Origin: Caballeronia sp. TF1N1
GTDB lineage: Bacteria; Pseudomonadota; Gammaproteobacteria; Burkholderiales; Burkholderiaceae
Assembly (NCBI RefSeq): GCF_022878925.1
Contig: NZ_CP084627.1
Location: forward strand, 310,001 to 374,000
DNA: 64,000 bases
Direction of reading: 5' to 3'
The notes beneath the pieces were generated by a model. That model searched no databases and was not told the DNA's origin. It saw nothing but the letters and a program-made list of their open reading frames with translations. Shown here piece after piece: positions 1 through 9,606 of the stretch (position 1 is its first letter; every line of letters starts with the position of its first letter). The translations under genes were made by a program, and so were the position numbers.

Positions 1-138
1 TATGGCGGCGTGTATATCGGTGTGGCGATCGCATGGCTGTGGGCCGTGGATCGCATCCGGCCGACGATGTGGGACGTGACGGGCGCGGTCATTGCGCTCG
101 CGGGAATGGCGGTCATCGCGTTCCAGCCGCGCGTCTGA
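1..138 (+). CDS. YnfA/UPF0060 family small membrane protein, C-terminal fragment
   Basis: The first 45 codons run in frame from base 1 to a TGA at 136-138; the 5' end lies outside the window. The fragment starts [17 protein letters not shown] and continues through the [10 protein letters not shown] stretch to a last hydrophobic segment ending AFQPRV. This matches the C-terminal two transmembrane helices of the YnfA/UPF0060 family, small inner-membrane proteins of about 110 residues that resemble small drug-resistance transporters. The family's transport role is not settled. The assignment is from recognised family pattern only, since about half of the protein is missing. Confidence 0.8.
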   Translation, partial: YGGVYIGVAIAWLWAVDRIRPTMWDVTGAVIALAGMAVIAFQPRV

Positions 139-159
139 TTCAGCGTGGCGCTCAACGCG

Positions 160-1182
160 TCACGCTTCCAGCGCCAGCAACGCAAACGTGGCGAGCCAAT
201 GTTCGCCCATGTAGTCGCCCGCCACGTGCGCGATGCCCGCCGCCAGATGCTCGTCGGCGCTCGCGTCGAGCACGCCGATGCGCGCATCGCCCGCAGGCAG
301 CGCCCGCGCGATGGTCCGCTGGCACCACGCGCGGCTCAGGTTCAGGCCGTCGAGATGCGCGAGCTTGCCGTCGCTGCGATCGGTGACGGTGGCCGGCACG
401 AAGAGCGTCGCGGGTTCGCGCACGGCAAGACGCGGCAAGAAGCGTTCGAGCCAGCCGTTGAACGATGCATCGGGCAACACGTGGCGCATCAGCACGGCTT
501 CCATCAGCGACGGCGAGAGGAATTCGTCGCCGGCCGGTTCCCACGCCTGACAGGCTTCGTCATTGGCGAACCAGCGCGTGGCCGTATCGACGAGAAGGCG
601 CTCGAAATCGCCATCACGAACCACACGTGCATAACCGAGCGCCAGCGTCAGCGCGAACGCCATGTTGAAATGCGTGCCGACGCGCAGCGGATACGTCGAC
701 TTCGGCAGGAATTCGACGAAGCGCGCGACGAAGGCATCCGCGAGCGGTTGCAGCGTACGGGCCCAGCGCGCGCCTTCCTCGGTGTGCATCGAACGCAATT
801 GGGCCGCGAGCGCGAGCAGCCACGCCCAGCCGTAGGGCCGCTCGAAACCGCGCGCCGCCGGGCGTTCGAGGTAGGCGACTTCAGCGGCGACGTTGGCATC
901 GGTGAAATGTTCGTCGATGACCGAGCGAATGCGCGCGGCTTCGGGCAGCGCGGGAAAGCGGTCGACGAGACGCGCAAGCAGCCAATAGCCATGCACGCAC
1001 GAATGCCAGTCGAAGCTGCCATAGAAGACGGGATGCAGCGCGCGCGGGCTTTGCACGTCCGCTGCGCTCGCCATGACGTGATCGAGCTTGTTGGGATACT
1101 CGCGCGTGAGGTGACCTAGCGCGACTTGCGCGAATTTCGACGCCAACGCGTCGTCCAGCACGATATGGCGCGGCATGTTCAT
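160..1182 (-). CDS. DUF2891 family protein
   Basis: A 340-residue soluble protein with no signal peptide, reading MNMPRHIVLDDALASKFAQ at its start. The ATG at 1182 has GGAG six bases upstream and is preferred to a TTG four codons earlier. Conserved-looking stretches such as HPVFYGSFDWHSCVHGYW, RPYGWAW and THFNMAFAL are characteristic of DUF2891. The His, Trp and Asp residues suggest an alpha/alpha-barrel enzyme of the kind seen in glycoside hydrolases, but no reaction is established and I do not infer one. It runs opposite to the MFS gene at 1507 and is transcribed alone. Confidence 0.85.
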   Translation of the reverse strand: MNMPRHIVLDDALASKFAQVALGHLTREYPNKLDHVMASAADVQSPRALHPVFYGSFDWHSCVHGYWLLARLVDRFPALPEAARIRSVIDEHFTDANVAAEVAYLERPAARGFERPYGWAWLLALAAQLRSMHTEEGARWARTLQPLADAFVARFVEFLPKSTYPLRVGTHFNMAFALTLALGYARVVRDGDFERLLVDTATRWFANDEACQAWEPAGDEFLSPSLMEAVLMRHVLPDASFNGWLERFLPRLAVREPATLFVPATVTDRSDGKLAHLDGLNLSRAWCQRTIARALPAGDARIGVLDASADEHLAAGIAHVAGDYMGEHWLATFALLALEA

Positions 1183-1506
1183 ACGAAACTCCAATGATGG
1201 ACGAGCGAGACTTTATCGACAAATCCGCAGCGCCGTGTTCGATAAGGGAAATTCCCTAACCCGTGGCCACGCCGGGAAACATGCGAATGGCGTAAGCCGC
1301 GCGAAGGCTTTGGCGACAAGCCGCGTCGGCTGAAAGCATAAAGATGGATGCCGCCTTTGTCGCGCGCCGCATTGGGGAAATCACAATCATCTTTGCGCGC
1401 TTTTCCGCGAATCGTCGTATAAACTTGCGCCCGAACGCCGCAGAGCGATTCGCCCCGGCAGTGTCGTGCCGGCCGATCAAACGCCGAGACCAGGAACAGA
1501 CTACCC
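1183..1506. other. Intergenic region between divergent DUF2891 and MFS genes
   Basis: This 324-base gap separates two divergent genes, so it should hold both promoters. The half next to the MFS gene is less GC-rich (around 1375-1430) and contains GTATAAACT at about 1419, a possible -10 element, but no well-spaced -35 is clear. No coding sequence, hairpin or repeat was recognised. The short open frames inside it have no ribosome-binding site and no recognisable product. Confidence 0.4.
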
Positions 1507-2802
1507 ATGAACGACATTCCCGCCTACACCGCTGAAGATACCCGTCGCCGCGTATTCGCGATCGTCGGGGCATCGTCGGGCAATCTCGTCGAATGGTTCG
1601 ACTTCTATATTTATTCGTTCCTTGCGCTGTATTTCTCGGCGGCCTTCTTCCCGAGCGGCAATCCGACCACGCAATTGTTGAATACCGCTGGCGTGTTCGC
1701 GGCGGGCTTTCTCATGCGCCCGATCGGCGGGTGGCTCTTCGGCCGTATCGCCGACAAACACGGCCGCCGCAACGCAATGATGATTTCCGTGCTGATGATG
1801 TGCGGCGGCTCGCTCGTCATCACCTTTCTGCCGACGTATTCGAGCATCGGCGCGTGGGCGCCGTTCTTTCTGCTGATCGCGCGGCTCTTCCAGGGCTTGT
1901 CCGTCGGCGGCGAGTACGGCACGAGCGCAACCTATATGAGCGAGGTGGCGCTGCGCGGCCGTCGCGGTTTCTTCGCATCGTTTCAATATGTGACGCTAAT
2001 CGGCGGACAGCTCGCCGCGCTGCTCGTGCTGGTCATCCTTCAGATGTTTCTCTCGACCGAAGAGCTCAAGGCGTGGGGCTGGCGCGTGCCGTTTTTCGTC
2101 GGCGCTTGCGCGGCGCTGATCTCGCTTTTTCTGCGTCGTTCGCTCGAAGAAACCACGACCGCCGAATCGCGGCAACGCAAGGAAGCGGGCACTTTGCGCG
2201 GCCTGATGCAGCACAAGGGCGCGTTCATGACCGTGGTCGGCTTCACGGCGGGCGGATCGCTGATCTTCTATACGTTCACCACGTACATGCAGAAATATCT
2301 GGTCAATACGGCGGGCATGCACGCCAAGACGGCCAGTAACGTGATGACGGGCGCATTGTTCGTCTACATGATCATGCAGCCGCTTTTCGGCGCGCTGTCG
2401 GACCGCATCGGGCGTCGTCAGTCGATGCTTTGGTTCGGCGCGCTCGCCACGCTCTGCACGGTGCCGCTGCTGCACGCGTTGCGCGACGTGACGAGCCCGT
2501 TCATGGCGTTCGTTCTGGTCGTGGCCGCGCTTGCCATCGTCAGCTTTTATACGTCGATCAGCGGTCTTATTAAGGCGGAGATGTTTCCGCCCGAAGTGCG
2601 CGCGCTGGGCGTCGGGCTGTCGTACGCCGTCGCTAATGCGGTGTTCGGCGGATCGGCGGAATATGTGGCGTTGTGGCTGAAGTCAGCGGGCAGCGAATCG
2701 GCGTTCTATTGGTATGTCACCGCCATGTGCGCCATCTCGCTTGTCGTGACCTGGCGCATGCTCGATCCGAGCAAGGTGGGCTATTTGCGCAACGAGCCTT
2801 AA
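1507..2802 (+). CDS. MFS transporter, metabolite:H+ symporter (KgtP-like dicarboxylate permease)
   Basis: A 431-residue, 12-helix inner-membrane permease of the metabolite:H+ symporter (MHS) branch of the major facilitator superfamily. The family signature is clear: [15 protein letters not shown] near residue 24, the loop 2-3 motif [14 protein letters not shown] near residue 80, and [21 protein letters not shown] near residue 122. The repeat motif [13 protein letters not shown] lies near residue 299. The length and the [22 protein letters not shown] motifs resemble E. coli KgtP (alpha-ketoglutarate permease), so a 2-oxo or dicarboxylic acid is the likely substrate. Close relatives also carry shikimate, proline/betaine or citrate, so the substrate is an inference. 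AGGAA lies about ten bases upstream of the ATG. Confidence 0.9.
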   Translation: MNDIPAYTAEDTRRRVFAIVGASSGNLVEWFDFYIYSFLALYFSAAFFPSGNPTTQLLNTAGVFAAGFLMRPIGGWLFGRIADKHGRRNAMMISVLMMCGGSLVITFLPTYSSIGAWAPFFLLIARLFQGLSVGGEYGTSATYMSEVALRGRRGFFASFQYVTLIGGQLAALLVLVILQMFLSTEELKAWGWRVPFFVGACAALISLFLRRSLEETTTAESRQRKEAGTLRGLMQHKGAFMTVVGFTAGGSLIFYTFTTYMQKYLVNTAGMHAKTASNVMTGALFVYMIMQPLFGALSDRIGRRQSMLWFGALATLCTVPLLHALRDVTSPFMAFVLVVAALAIVSFYTSISGLIKAEMFPPEVRALGVGLSYAVANAVFGGSAEYVALWLKSAGSESAFYWYVTAMCAISLVVTWRMLDPSKVGYLRNEP

Positions 2803-3071
2803 TATAGTGGCCGCGACGGGTTGGCAAGCGCTCTTTGCGTGGCCTGTCGCGTTCCAGTCGTAATCACCGGCGCCATTAGCGCGGACCCTTATGTCCGCCG
2901 GGCTTGCCGATCAAGGTAGTATGGTGTTTGATGCGGTATGAATCTGCAGGTGAAGCGCGCCCCACGGCGCACGGACGCAAGAAGCGCAAGCCGGAAGCGC
3001 TGGCGCGCGACTCGAACGCGCGCATTGTCGACATGCGCCTTTGGGTGCATCGGTCAGCCGGGAGCCCTTTC

Positions 3072-3749
3072 ATGGAAGATTTCGATGAAACGCTATTCGT
3101 CGTCTGGCGAGCCAACCTGAATGTTCTGGTGGGTTCGCCGGGCGGCGCTGCGCGACTCGCGCGGATGATGAGCTTCTCGCCTTCGCTGATGAAGCTCATC
3201 GTCGCGGGTCAGCGCGACTTCAACGAGGAATTCGTGCGCGGTATCGAGCTCGTGACGGGCTTGCCGCCGCACTGGATGGACGAGCGCCGCAACCCCGCCG
3301 AAGTGCCTTCCGGCGTGCAACGCGCGCTCGACGAGGAAGCGCCCGTCGCGGTGTTCCGCGGCACGGCGCATCCCGCGCCCAAGCGTTCCGTGTTGCGCGG
3401 TCCCGACCCGCTGCTGTCGCAAACGGAAGCAACGCGCCGCGTGGCCGATCTCGCGCAGCAGCAGGCGGAAGCCAATCGTCGCGATCTTTTGTTTCGCAAG
3501 AATCGCGAACTGCTGTCGCAGGATTTGCGTCGGCTGGAACGCCAGCTAGGTTTGCTGCAAGTCGAGCCAATGCTGCCCAAGGCCGATGAACTCATCGCCT
3601 CCGACCGCATGAGCGAAGCGGCGAAGGCGGACCTTTCCGGCCGTCTCGAACAGATCGACAAGCATGTGAAGTTGCTGCATCAGCACGTCGACAAACTGGT
3701 GACGCTCCTTTCGACTCCGGATGAACCGGGTCCGAACGATCCCCTCTGA
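3072..3749 (+). CDS. HTH-like protein with C-terminal coiled coil, unknown function
   Basis: A 225-residue soluble protein starting MEDFDETLFVVWRANLNVL. The frame is open further upstream, but the ATG at 3072 has GGAG seven bases before it and begins the conserved-looking part. Residues about 15-75 (ARLARMMSFSPSLMKLIVAG, then GIELVTGLPPHWMDERR) resemble a lambda-repressor/XRE-type helical domain of the kind that reads a 'skip, recognise, choose' pattern. Residues about 120-215 are charged and heptad-like (LRRLERQLGLLQVEP, IDKHVKLLHQHVDKLVTLL), suggesting a coiled coil and oligomerisation. I do not recognise a named family. A DNA-binding or nucleoid role is an inference. It converges on the small gene at 3753 with only three bases between them. 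Confidence 0.7.
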   Translation: MEDFDETLFVVWRANLNVLVGSPGGAARLARMMSFSPSLMKLIVAGQRDFNEEFVRGIELVTGLPPHWMDERRNPAEVPSGVQRALDEEAPVAVFRGTAHPAPKRSVLRGPDPLLSQTEATRRVADLAQQQAEANRRDLLFRKNRELLSQDLRRLERQLGLLQVEPMLPKADELIASDRMSEAAKADLSGRLEQIDKHVKLLHQHVDKLVTLLSTPDEPGPNDPL

Positions 3750-3752
3750 GTC

Positions 3753-3902
3753 TTACTTAGCCCGCTTGCGTTCCTCGTTGTCTTCCGGCTCGGCGTCCAC
3801 GGCAATCGGATCGCTCGCCGGGAAGGTCTCATCCAGCGCTTCGTCGAGCAACTCCTCTTCGTGGGTGTGCGTCGCGGGTTCGTCGGGCCGTGCTTTCGTC
3901 AT
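3753..3902 (-). CDS. Small acidic protein with DETFPASDP motif (49 aa)
   Basis: The minus strand from ATG at 3902 encodes 49 residues ending at TAA (3753-3755), with GGAG about six to nine bases upstream. The core, EELLDEALDETFPASDPIAV, carries the DETFPASDP signature that recurs in many small acidic proteins of unknown function in proteobacteria. The protein is strongly acidic with a basic tail (ERKRAK) and is probably largely disordered. It lies between two converging or co-directed genes (HTH-like protein and AraC regulator) but is separated from the AraC stop by 61 bases. Function unknown. Confidence 0.75.
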   Translation of the reverse strand: MTKARPDEPATHTHEEELLDEALDETFPASDPIAVDAEPEDNEERKRAK

Positions 3903-3963
3903 GATGCGCTCCGTGGGCAATTCTTCGACGTCTCAATATAGCAGCGTCGATATACGCGCGCTC

Positions 3964-5037
3964 TCAGCGTGCGCGGCGATAATCCGCCGGCCGCACGCCC
4001 GTCCACTTTCTAAAGGCGCGCCTGAAAGCGCTCGGTTCCGCAAAGCCGAGCGCGCTCGCAATCTGAGCGATGGTTTCGTCGGTATCCGCAAGACGCGAGA
4101 GCGCCAGATCGCGGCGTAGCGCGTCCCTGATGGTTCGATACGTCAGCCCTTCCTGCGCGAGACGCCGACGCAAGGTGGCCTGCGCGATGTTCAATTCCGC
4201 CGCCATGCGGTCCGCCTCGGGCCAGTCGGCCGGCGCGGTCTGCCGCAAGCGCTGCCGAATGCGCGCCGCGAGCGATTCCGAATTCCGATATTTGACGATG
4301 AAATTCGCGGGCGCGTCGCGCAGAAAGCGTCTGATCGTGGCGGTTGTCTGCACGACGGGCAGCGCGGCGCATTCGGGCGATAAATCGACGAATGAACGCG
4401 GCGCGTCGAAACGAAGGGTGTCGCAGAACATCAGCCGGTATTCGTCGCTATCCGCTGGTTCCTCGCAACGAAAATCGGCTGCAAGCACCGGAATGCGTCG
4501 CCCGACGAGCCAGCACAACAATCCATAGACGAGGATGAAGCCGGTCGCGCAAGCGAACATGCTCTTGGGCTTGCGTTCGCCGTGTCCGTCGTTCAGCCAG
4601 AGGCGCACGCGCGTCGCGCCGATATCCGGCTCGAACGATAACTCGTCCAGCACGAGCCGCATGAATCCGGCGATGCGCCCGAGCGCCTGTGCGCCGTCGC
4701 GCGCGCTCAACGCGGCGTGCGACATCAGCACGAAGCTGCCGCGCCGCATCGGGTGTGCGTCCTGGCCGAGGAACTCGTCGTCGAGCGCGTCGGCGATGGC
4801 GTGCCACAGGCGGCCGTACTGCGCGGGCGTGACGCGCGCATGCGGCGTGTCGAGCAGCGCGGGCGCGATCTGCGCGGCGTCGAGCAGCATCGCGCGATCG
4901 ACGCCGCGTGCTTGTGCGCAGCGCAAGGCTGCGTCGACGAGACTTGCGGCGATCGAATCCCGTTCGATGTCCTTCGTGGATGTTGGGGTTGTCACTAGGT
5001 GGCCAAAGCGCTCAGTTAGCGTGATCGTTTCAGGCAT
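3964..5037 (-). CDS. AraC family transcriptional regulator with N-terminal AraC-type ligand domain
   Basis: A 357-residue regulator. Residues about 30-230 look like the long 'arabinose-binding of AraC-like' N-terminal domain found in OruR-type regulators (ARGVDRAMLLDAAQI, RVTPAQYGRLW, FDAPRSFVDLSPE). Residues about 255-355 form the paired HTH DNA-binding domain: WPEADRMAAELNIAQATLRR is the first helix-turn-helix, and TIAQIASALGFAEPSAFRRA followed by FRKWTGVRPADYRR is the typical AraC signature. It is divergent from the acyl-CoA dehydrogenase/synthetase pair, 154 bases away, and is the obvious candidate regulator of that operon. The inducer is unknown; an acyl-CoA or fatty-acid intermediate is a guess from context. 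Confidence 0.93.
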   Translation of the reverse strand: MPETITLTERFGHLVTTPTSTKDIERDSIAASLVDAALRCAQARGVDRAMLLDAAQIAPALLDTPHARVTPAQYGRLWHAIADALDDEFLGQDAHPMRRGSFVLMSHAALSARDGAQALGRIAGFMRLVLDELSFEPDIGATRVRLWLNDGHGERKPKSMFACATGFILVYGLLCWLVGRRIPVLAADFRCEEPADSDEYRLMFCDTLRFDAPRSFVDLSPECAALPVVQTTATIRRFLRDAPANFIVKYRNSESLAARIRQRLRQTAPADWPEADRMAAELNIAQATLRRRLAQEGLTYRTIRDALRRDLALSRLADTDETIAQIASALGFAEPSAFRRAFRKWTGVRPADYRRAR

Positions 5038-5191
5038 CGGCTAATGTCCGGCGATTGCCTAGACTCGTGAACACGCCACGCGCGCCGCGCATGATCGAGG
5101 CATGACTTGCAACGCGCCGCTGCGCCGTTTCCGAAAGACGCGGCGAGCAAGTTTATCCGATCGCTTCAGGCACCTTCTACGGGCTCCAACC

Positions 5192-6328
5192 ATGATCGAC
5201 AGTTTTCTTACCGAAGAGCAGCGCATGATTCGCGATGCCGCGCGTCAGTTCGCGACCGAAGTGCTTGCGCCGAACGCGGGTCAGTGGGACCGGGACGGCG
5301 CGTTGCCCGACGCCGTCGTGCGGCAACTCGGCGAACTGGGTTTGCTCGGCATGATCGTGCCTGCGGAACTCGGCGGCACGTTCAGCGACTACACCGCCTA
5401 CGCGCTCGCGATGGAAGAAATCGCGGCGGGCTGCGCGTCCTGCGCCACGTTGATGAGTGTGCACAACTCGGTCGGCTGCGGCCCGATCCTCGCTTTCGGC
5501 ACCGACGCGCAAAAGACCGAATGGCTGCCGAAGCTCGCGAGCGGCGAAGTGATCGGCGCGTTCTGCCTCACCGAACCGCAGGCGGGCTCGGAAGCGAACA
5601 ATCTGCGCGTGCGCGCAACCGAGCGCGACGGCAAATGGGTGCTTTCGGGCAGCAAGCAGTTCGTGACCAATGGCAAGCGCGCGGGCGTGGCTATCGTCTT
5701 CGCCGTGACCGATCCCGAACTCGGCAAGCGCGGCATCTCGGCGTTCATCGTACCGACCGGCACGCCTGGCTTCAATGTCGGGCCGCCCGAGCACAAGCTC
5801 GGCATTCGCGCATCGGATACCTGCGCCATCACCTTCGACGATTGCGCGATTCCCGCTGCGAACCTGCTCGGCAAGCGCGGCGAAGGGCTCAAGATCGCGT
5901 TGTCGAATCTGGAAGGCGGGCGCATTGGCATTGCGGCGCAAGCGCTCGGCATCGCGCGCGCGGCCTTCGACGCGGCGCGCGCCTACGCCCACGATCGCAG
6001 CCAGTTCGGCAAGCCGATTCTCGAGCATCAGTCGGTCGCGAACATGCTCGCCGACATGCACACGCAACTGAACGCCGCGCGCCTGCTCGTGCTGCACGCG
6101 GCGCGCATGCGCACCGAGGGCATTGCGTGTTTGTCGGAGGCTTCGCAGGCGAAGCTGTACGCGTCCGAGATGGCGGAGCGCGTCTGTTCGCATGCCATCC
6201 AGATTCACGGCGGCTATGGCTATCTGCAGGACTATCCGGTGGAGCGGCATTATCGCGATGCACGCATCACGCAGATTTACGAAGGAACCAGCGAAGTGCA
6301 GCGCATGGTGATCGCGCGTCAGCTCTGA
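5192..6328 (+). CDS. Acyl-CoA dehydrogenase
   Basis: A 378-residue FAD enzyme that would oxidise an acyl-CoA to the 2-enoyl-CoA and pass electrons to ETF. The start [20 protein letters not shown] fits the usual N-terminus; the frame stays open upstream to 5102, but that ATG has poorly spaced ribosome-binding bases. The flavin-site stretch [19 protein letters not shown] is near residues 124-142. The catalytic base is E364 in the C-terminal motif [13 protein letters not shown], the position used by short- and medium-chain enzymes, and [13 protein letters not shown] lies just before it. Length matches the family. It sits 55 bases upstream of an acyl-CoA synthetase, so the two probably form a short activation-oxidation operon. 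Confidence 0.95.
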   Translation: MIDSFLTEEQRMIRDAARQFATEVLAPNAGQWDRDGALPDAVVRQLGELGLLGMIVPAELGGTFSDYTAYALAMEEIAAGCASCATLMSVHNSVGCGPILAFGTDAQKTEWLPKLASGEVIGAFCLTEPQAGSEANNLRVRATERDGKWVLSGSKQFVTNGKRAGVAIVFAVTDPELGKRGISAFIVPTGTPGFNVGPPEHKLGIRASDTCAITFDDCAIPAANLLGKRGEGLKIALSNLEGGRIGIAAQALGIARAAFDAARAYAHDRSQFGKPILEHQSVANMLADMHTQLNAARLLVLHAARMRTEGIACLSEASQAKLYASEMAERVCSHAIQIHGGYGYLQDYPVERHYRDARITQIYEGTSEVQRMVIARQL

Positions 6329-6383
6329 AACCGGCTTTCAAGCGCGCGCCGCACGGGGCAATCAAAACAATCACGGAGACGAA

Positions 6384-8081
6384 ATGAACCCGGCAGAGCC
6401 TTTCATCGAAGCACGCGACTTTTTGCTGCGACATCGCACCGATTACGACACCGCGTATCGCGAGTTTCAGTGGCCGGCGCTTAGTCGTTTCAACTGGGCG
6501 CTCGATTATTTCGATCCGATGGCGCGCGGCAACCATGCGGCCGCGTTGCATATCGTCAACGAAGGTGGCGGCGAGACGCGTCTTTCATTCGCGCAGATGA
6601 GCGAGCGTTCGGCGCGCGTCGCCAACCATTTGCGCGCGCTGAACGTCACGCGCGGCGAGCGTATCTTGTTGATGCTGCCGAACCGAGTCGAGTTGTGGGA
6701 GACCATGCTCGGCGCGATGAAGCTCGGCGCTATCGTGCTGCCTGCGACCACGCAACTCGCGCCTGCCGACTTGCGCGACCGCATCGCGCTTGGACGCGTG
6801 CAACACGTGATCGTCGATGCGGGCGAGACGCACAAGTTCGAGGGCATCGACGTGACGGGACTGCGTATCGCCGTGGGCGAGCCGCGCGATGGCTGGCTTG
6901 CCTACGACGCGGCCTACGAAGCGTCGCCGGACTTTACCGCAAATGGCGAAACGAACGCCAGCGATCCCTATTTGCTGTACTTCACTTCGGGCACGACGTC
7001 GAAGCCTAAGCTCGTCGCGCATACGCACGAGAGCTATCCGGTCGGGCATCTTTCGACGATGTACTGGATCGGCCTGCAACCCGGCGACGTGCACTGGAAC
7101 ATCAGCTCGCCGGGCTGGGCGAAGCACGCGTGGAGCTGCTTTTTCGCGCCGTGGAATGCACAGGCTTGCGTCTTCATCTACAACTTCAGCCGCTTCGATG
7201 CGGCGCGCACGCTCGATGCGCTCGTGCAATACGACATCACCACGTTATGCGCGCCGCCGACCGTGTGGCGCATGCTGGTGCAAGAGCCGCTGGCGTCCTA
7301 CGCGGTGAAGCTGCGGGAGATCGTCGGGGCGGGCGAGCCGCTCAATCCCGAGGTCGTCGAGCGCGTGCACACGGCGTGGGGCGTGCCTATCCGCGATGGC
7401 TACGGCCAGACTGAAACCACCGCGCAGATCGCCAATACGCCGGGTCAACAGGTTGCGCCGGGGTCGATGGGACGTCCGCTGCCCGGTTACCGCGTGGCGC
7501 TGCTCGATCCAGATGGCGCGCTCGCCGACGAAGGTGAGATCGCGCTGGTGCTGAATCCGCCGCCGCTCGGCCTGATGACCGGTTACGCCGATAACCCGAC
7601 CGCCACCGAAAACGCGATGCGCGGCGGCTTCTATCGCACCTCGGACGTCGCCTCGCGCGGCGCGGATGGCTACTTCGTCTACGTCGGCCGCGCGGACGAC
7701 GTGTTCAAATCTTCGGACTATCGGCTGAGTCCGTTCGAGCTGGAGAGCGTGTTGATCGAACACGAGGCGATCGCGGAAGCTGCTGTCGTGCCGAGTCCGG
7801 ACCCGTTACGGCTTTCTGTGCCGAAGGCGTTCGTTACCGTGCGACACGGCTTCGCCGCCGGACCGGAACTGGCGCGAAGCGTGTTCGCGTTTTCGCGCGA
7901 GCGGCTCTCGCCATATAAACGCATTCGACGAATCGAATTCGCCGAGTTGCCGAAAACCATCTCGGGCAAGATTCGGCGCGTCGATCTTCGTCGACAGGAA
8001 GCCGCTCGCACCAACACTGCGGTGCGCGGCGAGTTCGAATTTTGGGAAGAGGATTTTCCGGAGCTTCGCCAGACAAAATGA
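6384..8081 (+). CDS. AMP-dependent acyl-CoA synthetase (medium-chain or aryl acid type)
   Basis: A 565-residue adenylate-forming enzyme converting a carboxylic acid, ATP and CoA to the acyl-CoA. The ATP-binding loop is YFTSGTTSKPKLVAHTH from about residue 199. DGYGQTETT near residue 339 is the A5 motif, GGFYRTSDVASRG the A7 region, and K529 in TISGKIRRVDLR is the A10 lysine that catalyses adenylation. The ATG at 6384 has GGAG five bases upstream. Overall pattern resembles the medium-chain fatty acid or benzoate-type branch, but the acid-binding pocket cannot be read reliably by eye. It probably feeds the preceding acyl-CoA dehydrogenase. Confidence 0.93.
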   Translation: MNPAEPFIEARDFLLRHRTDYDTAYREFQWPALSRFNWALDYFDPMARGNHAAALHIVNEGGGETRLSFAQMSERSARVANHLRALNVTRGERILLMLPNRVELWETMLGAMKLGAIVLPATTQLAPADLRDRIALGRVQHVIVDAGETHKFEGIDVTGLRIAVGEPRDGWLAYDAAYEASPDFTANGETNASDPYLLYFTSGTTSKPKLVAHTHESYPVGHLSTMYWIGLQPGDVHWNISSPGWAKHAWSCFFAPWNAQACVFIYNFSRFDAARTLDALVQYDITTLCAPPTVWRMLVQEPLASYAVKLREIVGAGEPLNPEVVERVHTAWGVPIRDGYGQTETTAQIANTPGQQVAPGSMGRPLPGYRVALLDPDGALADEGEIALVLNPPPLGLMTGYADNPTATENAMRGGFYRTSDVASRGADGYFVYVGRADDVFKSSDYRLSPFELESVLIEHEAIAEAAVVPSPDPLRLSVPKAFVTVRHGFAAGPELARSVFAFSRERLSPYKRIRRIEFAELPKTISGKIRRVDLRRQEAARTNTAVRGEFEFWEEDFPELRQTK

Positions 8082-8203
8082 TCTCGCCGGACATTTCTCC
8101 TGACGTAATCGCAAGCAAATGTAAACAGCGCGAACCGTCAATTTGTCTGAAGGTCGAACCGAGCCTGTTCGATCATCGGACAAGTCAAATGGAGGAACGC
8201 AAC

Positions 8204-8908
8204 ATGGTGAAGCGCTCGTTGAGGTTTGCGCTACTGGCGGCTGGTTTGACGGGGGCGCTTGTCGCGCCGGTCGCATCCAACGCGCAAATCAACCTGCAAC
8301 AGTTCGGATTCGGCAGCGGCAAGTCGGATGTGTCGGGCAGCGCGGGCACGCAGTCGTCGGGATTGGGTTCGCTAGTGCAAAGCTATCTCGGCGCGAATCA
8401 ACAGGTGTTGAGCGGACAATCGAATCTTGCTTCGGCCATGGGAATGTCCGGCGTCGCGAGTCAGGCGCAGTCGGCGGCGGGACTGCTGTCGAGCGCGTCG
8501 GGAAGCGGCGGTGTGCCGAGCAGCAGTGCGCTGTCGCAGCTTGGCGGTACGCAGCAAAGCGTGTCGCAATCGCTGATTCAGGCTTTTTCCAGTGGATCGA
8601 CCACGCCGCCGACGGCCGCGAGCAAGCAAACTTTCACGGATGGGCTAGCTTCGCTGGGTCAGGGCGTCAAGCAATACGCGGGGCTGCAATCGAATCTGAG
8701 TTCGGTCAAGAATTCGATGAACATGTCCTCGCTCATGCAGGCCGGCTCGAATCCTGGCACGGCGCAGGCTGCAACGTATATCGCGCAATCGGCGCCGGGG
8801 CAGTTGCAATCGCTGATGCAGACGCTTACGCAGGCTGTGCAGTACGCGAAGACCAATAATATTGCCGTGCCGTCCATCGCGACGTCGGCGTTGAGTCTGG
8901 TGCAGTAA
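8204..8908 (+). CDS. Exported Ser/Gly/Gln-rich protein of unknown function
   Basis: A 234-residue protein with a clear Sec signal peptide, MVKRSLRFALLAAGLTGALV, and a likely cleavage after SNA near residue 27. GGAGG lies eight bases upstream of the ATG at 8204, which decides this start over the longer open frame. The mature part is low in charge and rich in Ser, Gly, Ala and Gln, with repeated helices of the form SLVQSYLGANQQVLSGQSNL and LMQTLTQAVQYAKTNNI. I do not recognise a domain. It could be periplasmic or outer-surface. A rho-independent terminator follows at 8928-8959. Confidence 0.75.
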   Translation: MVKRSLRFALLAAGLTGALVAPVASNAQINLQQFGFGSGKSDVSGSAGTQSSGLGSLVQSYLGANQQVLSGQSNLASAMGMSGVASQAQSAAGLLSSASGSGGVPSSSALSQLGGTQQSVSQSLIQAFSSGSTTPPTAASKQTFTDGLASLGQGVKQYAGLQSNLSSVKNSMNMSSLMQAGSNPGTAQAATYIAQSAPGQLQSLMQTLTQAVQYAKTNNIAVPSIATSALSLVQ

Positions 8909-8927
8909 CTTCGGAAGTGCCCACGAA

Positions 8928-8959
8928 AAAGCGGCGAGGCTTTCAGGCCTCGCCGCTTT
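8928..8959 (+). terminator. Rho-independent terminator after exported protein gene
   Basis: A ten-base perfect stem (GCGGCGAGGC at 8931-8940 with GCCTCGCCGC at 8947-8956) has a six-base loop and flanking AAA/TTT pairs, followed by a T-rich stretch. It lies 20 bases after the stop codon at 8908. The A tract before the stem means it could also work for leftward transcripts. Confidence 0.85.
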
Positions 8960-9060
8960 ATTTGCTTCCCGAATTGGCTCACCGGTGTATCCCGTGAGAG
9001 CTCACCCGTGTTTCCGAAGCGCGCTCGTCGCGCACCGAACGGCTCCGAGTACAACGAAAT

Positions 9061-9606
9061 TCAGTTCATTGCCGCGCGCCGCAACGACAGGCGGGTAAGA
9101 ACCGCCGGGAGAGTCTGCGCCTGTTGCGCCTTGGAAGGCATCAACGGCGGCAGATAAGAGATGTCGGTCACGTCGGCGAGGCGACTGCGCGGGTCCGCAT
9201 CAAGCACTTCGATAGCTGCGGGTTCGACCAGCTCGGCTTCGACCTTGGCGACGTCGTCGACCTTGATGCCGAGCGAGCGGCGAACGTCCACGGCGCGCAC
9301 ACGTACATCGAAACCCGCCGCGTGGATGACGCGCTCACGCGTTTTCCAATACTGCAGCGCGCTGGGCGTCATTTTGTGCATCGACACGTATTCAAATACG
9401 ATCTGATATCCGCGAACGTGCGGATAATTCATAAGTAACTGACCCGAGCGAATATAACGGTTATAGCCGTCTATTTTCCGCGTCAGCAAATCCTCATGCA
9501 TTTTTTCATCGTGCCAGTCGCATTCATCGAATATCCCGACATACACGCGCTTGAGCAAGGAATTCACTCCGATGTAGTCGATGACGTCCACGTCGCGCAG
9601 AGACAT
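9061..9606 (-). CDS. DUF6572 domain protein
   Basis: A 181-residue soluble protein. The ATG at 9606 is chosen because AGGGG lies seven bases upstream; an ATG two codons earlier has the purine tract too close. Residues about 1-100 fit DUF6572: MSLRDVDVIDYIGVN, ECDWHDEKMHEDLLTRKIDGY, YIRSGQLLMNYPHVRGYQI and ERVIHAAGFDVRV follow that family's order. Residues about 105-181 (VRRSLGIKVDDVAKVEAE onward) are an extension beyond the usual short family length and are not recognised. The first half has more AT-ending codons than neighbouring genes, and the upstream gap is AT-rich, so recent acquisition is possible. Function unknown. Confidence 0.75.
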   Translation of the reverse strand: MSLRDVDVIDYIGVNSLLKRVYVGIFDECDWHDEKMHEDLLTRKIDGYNRYIRSGQLLMNYPHVRGYQIVFEYVSMHKMTPSALQYWKTRERVIHAAGFDVRVRAVDVRRSLGIKVDDVAKVEAELVEPAAIEVLDADPRSRLADVTDISYLPPLMPSKAQQAQTLPAVLTRLSLRRAAMN

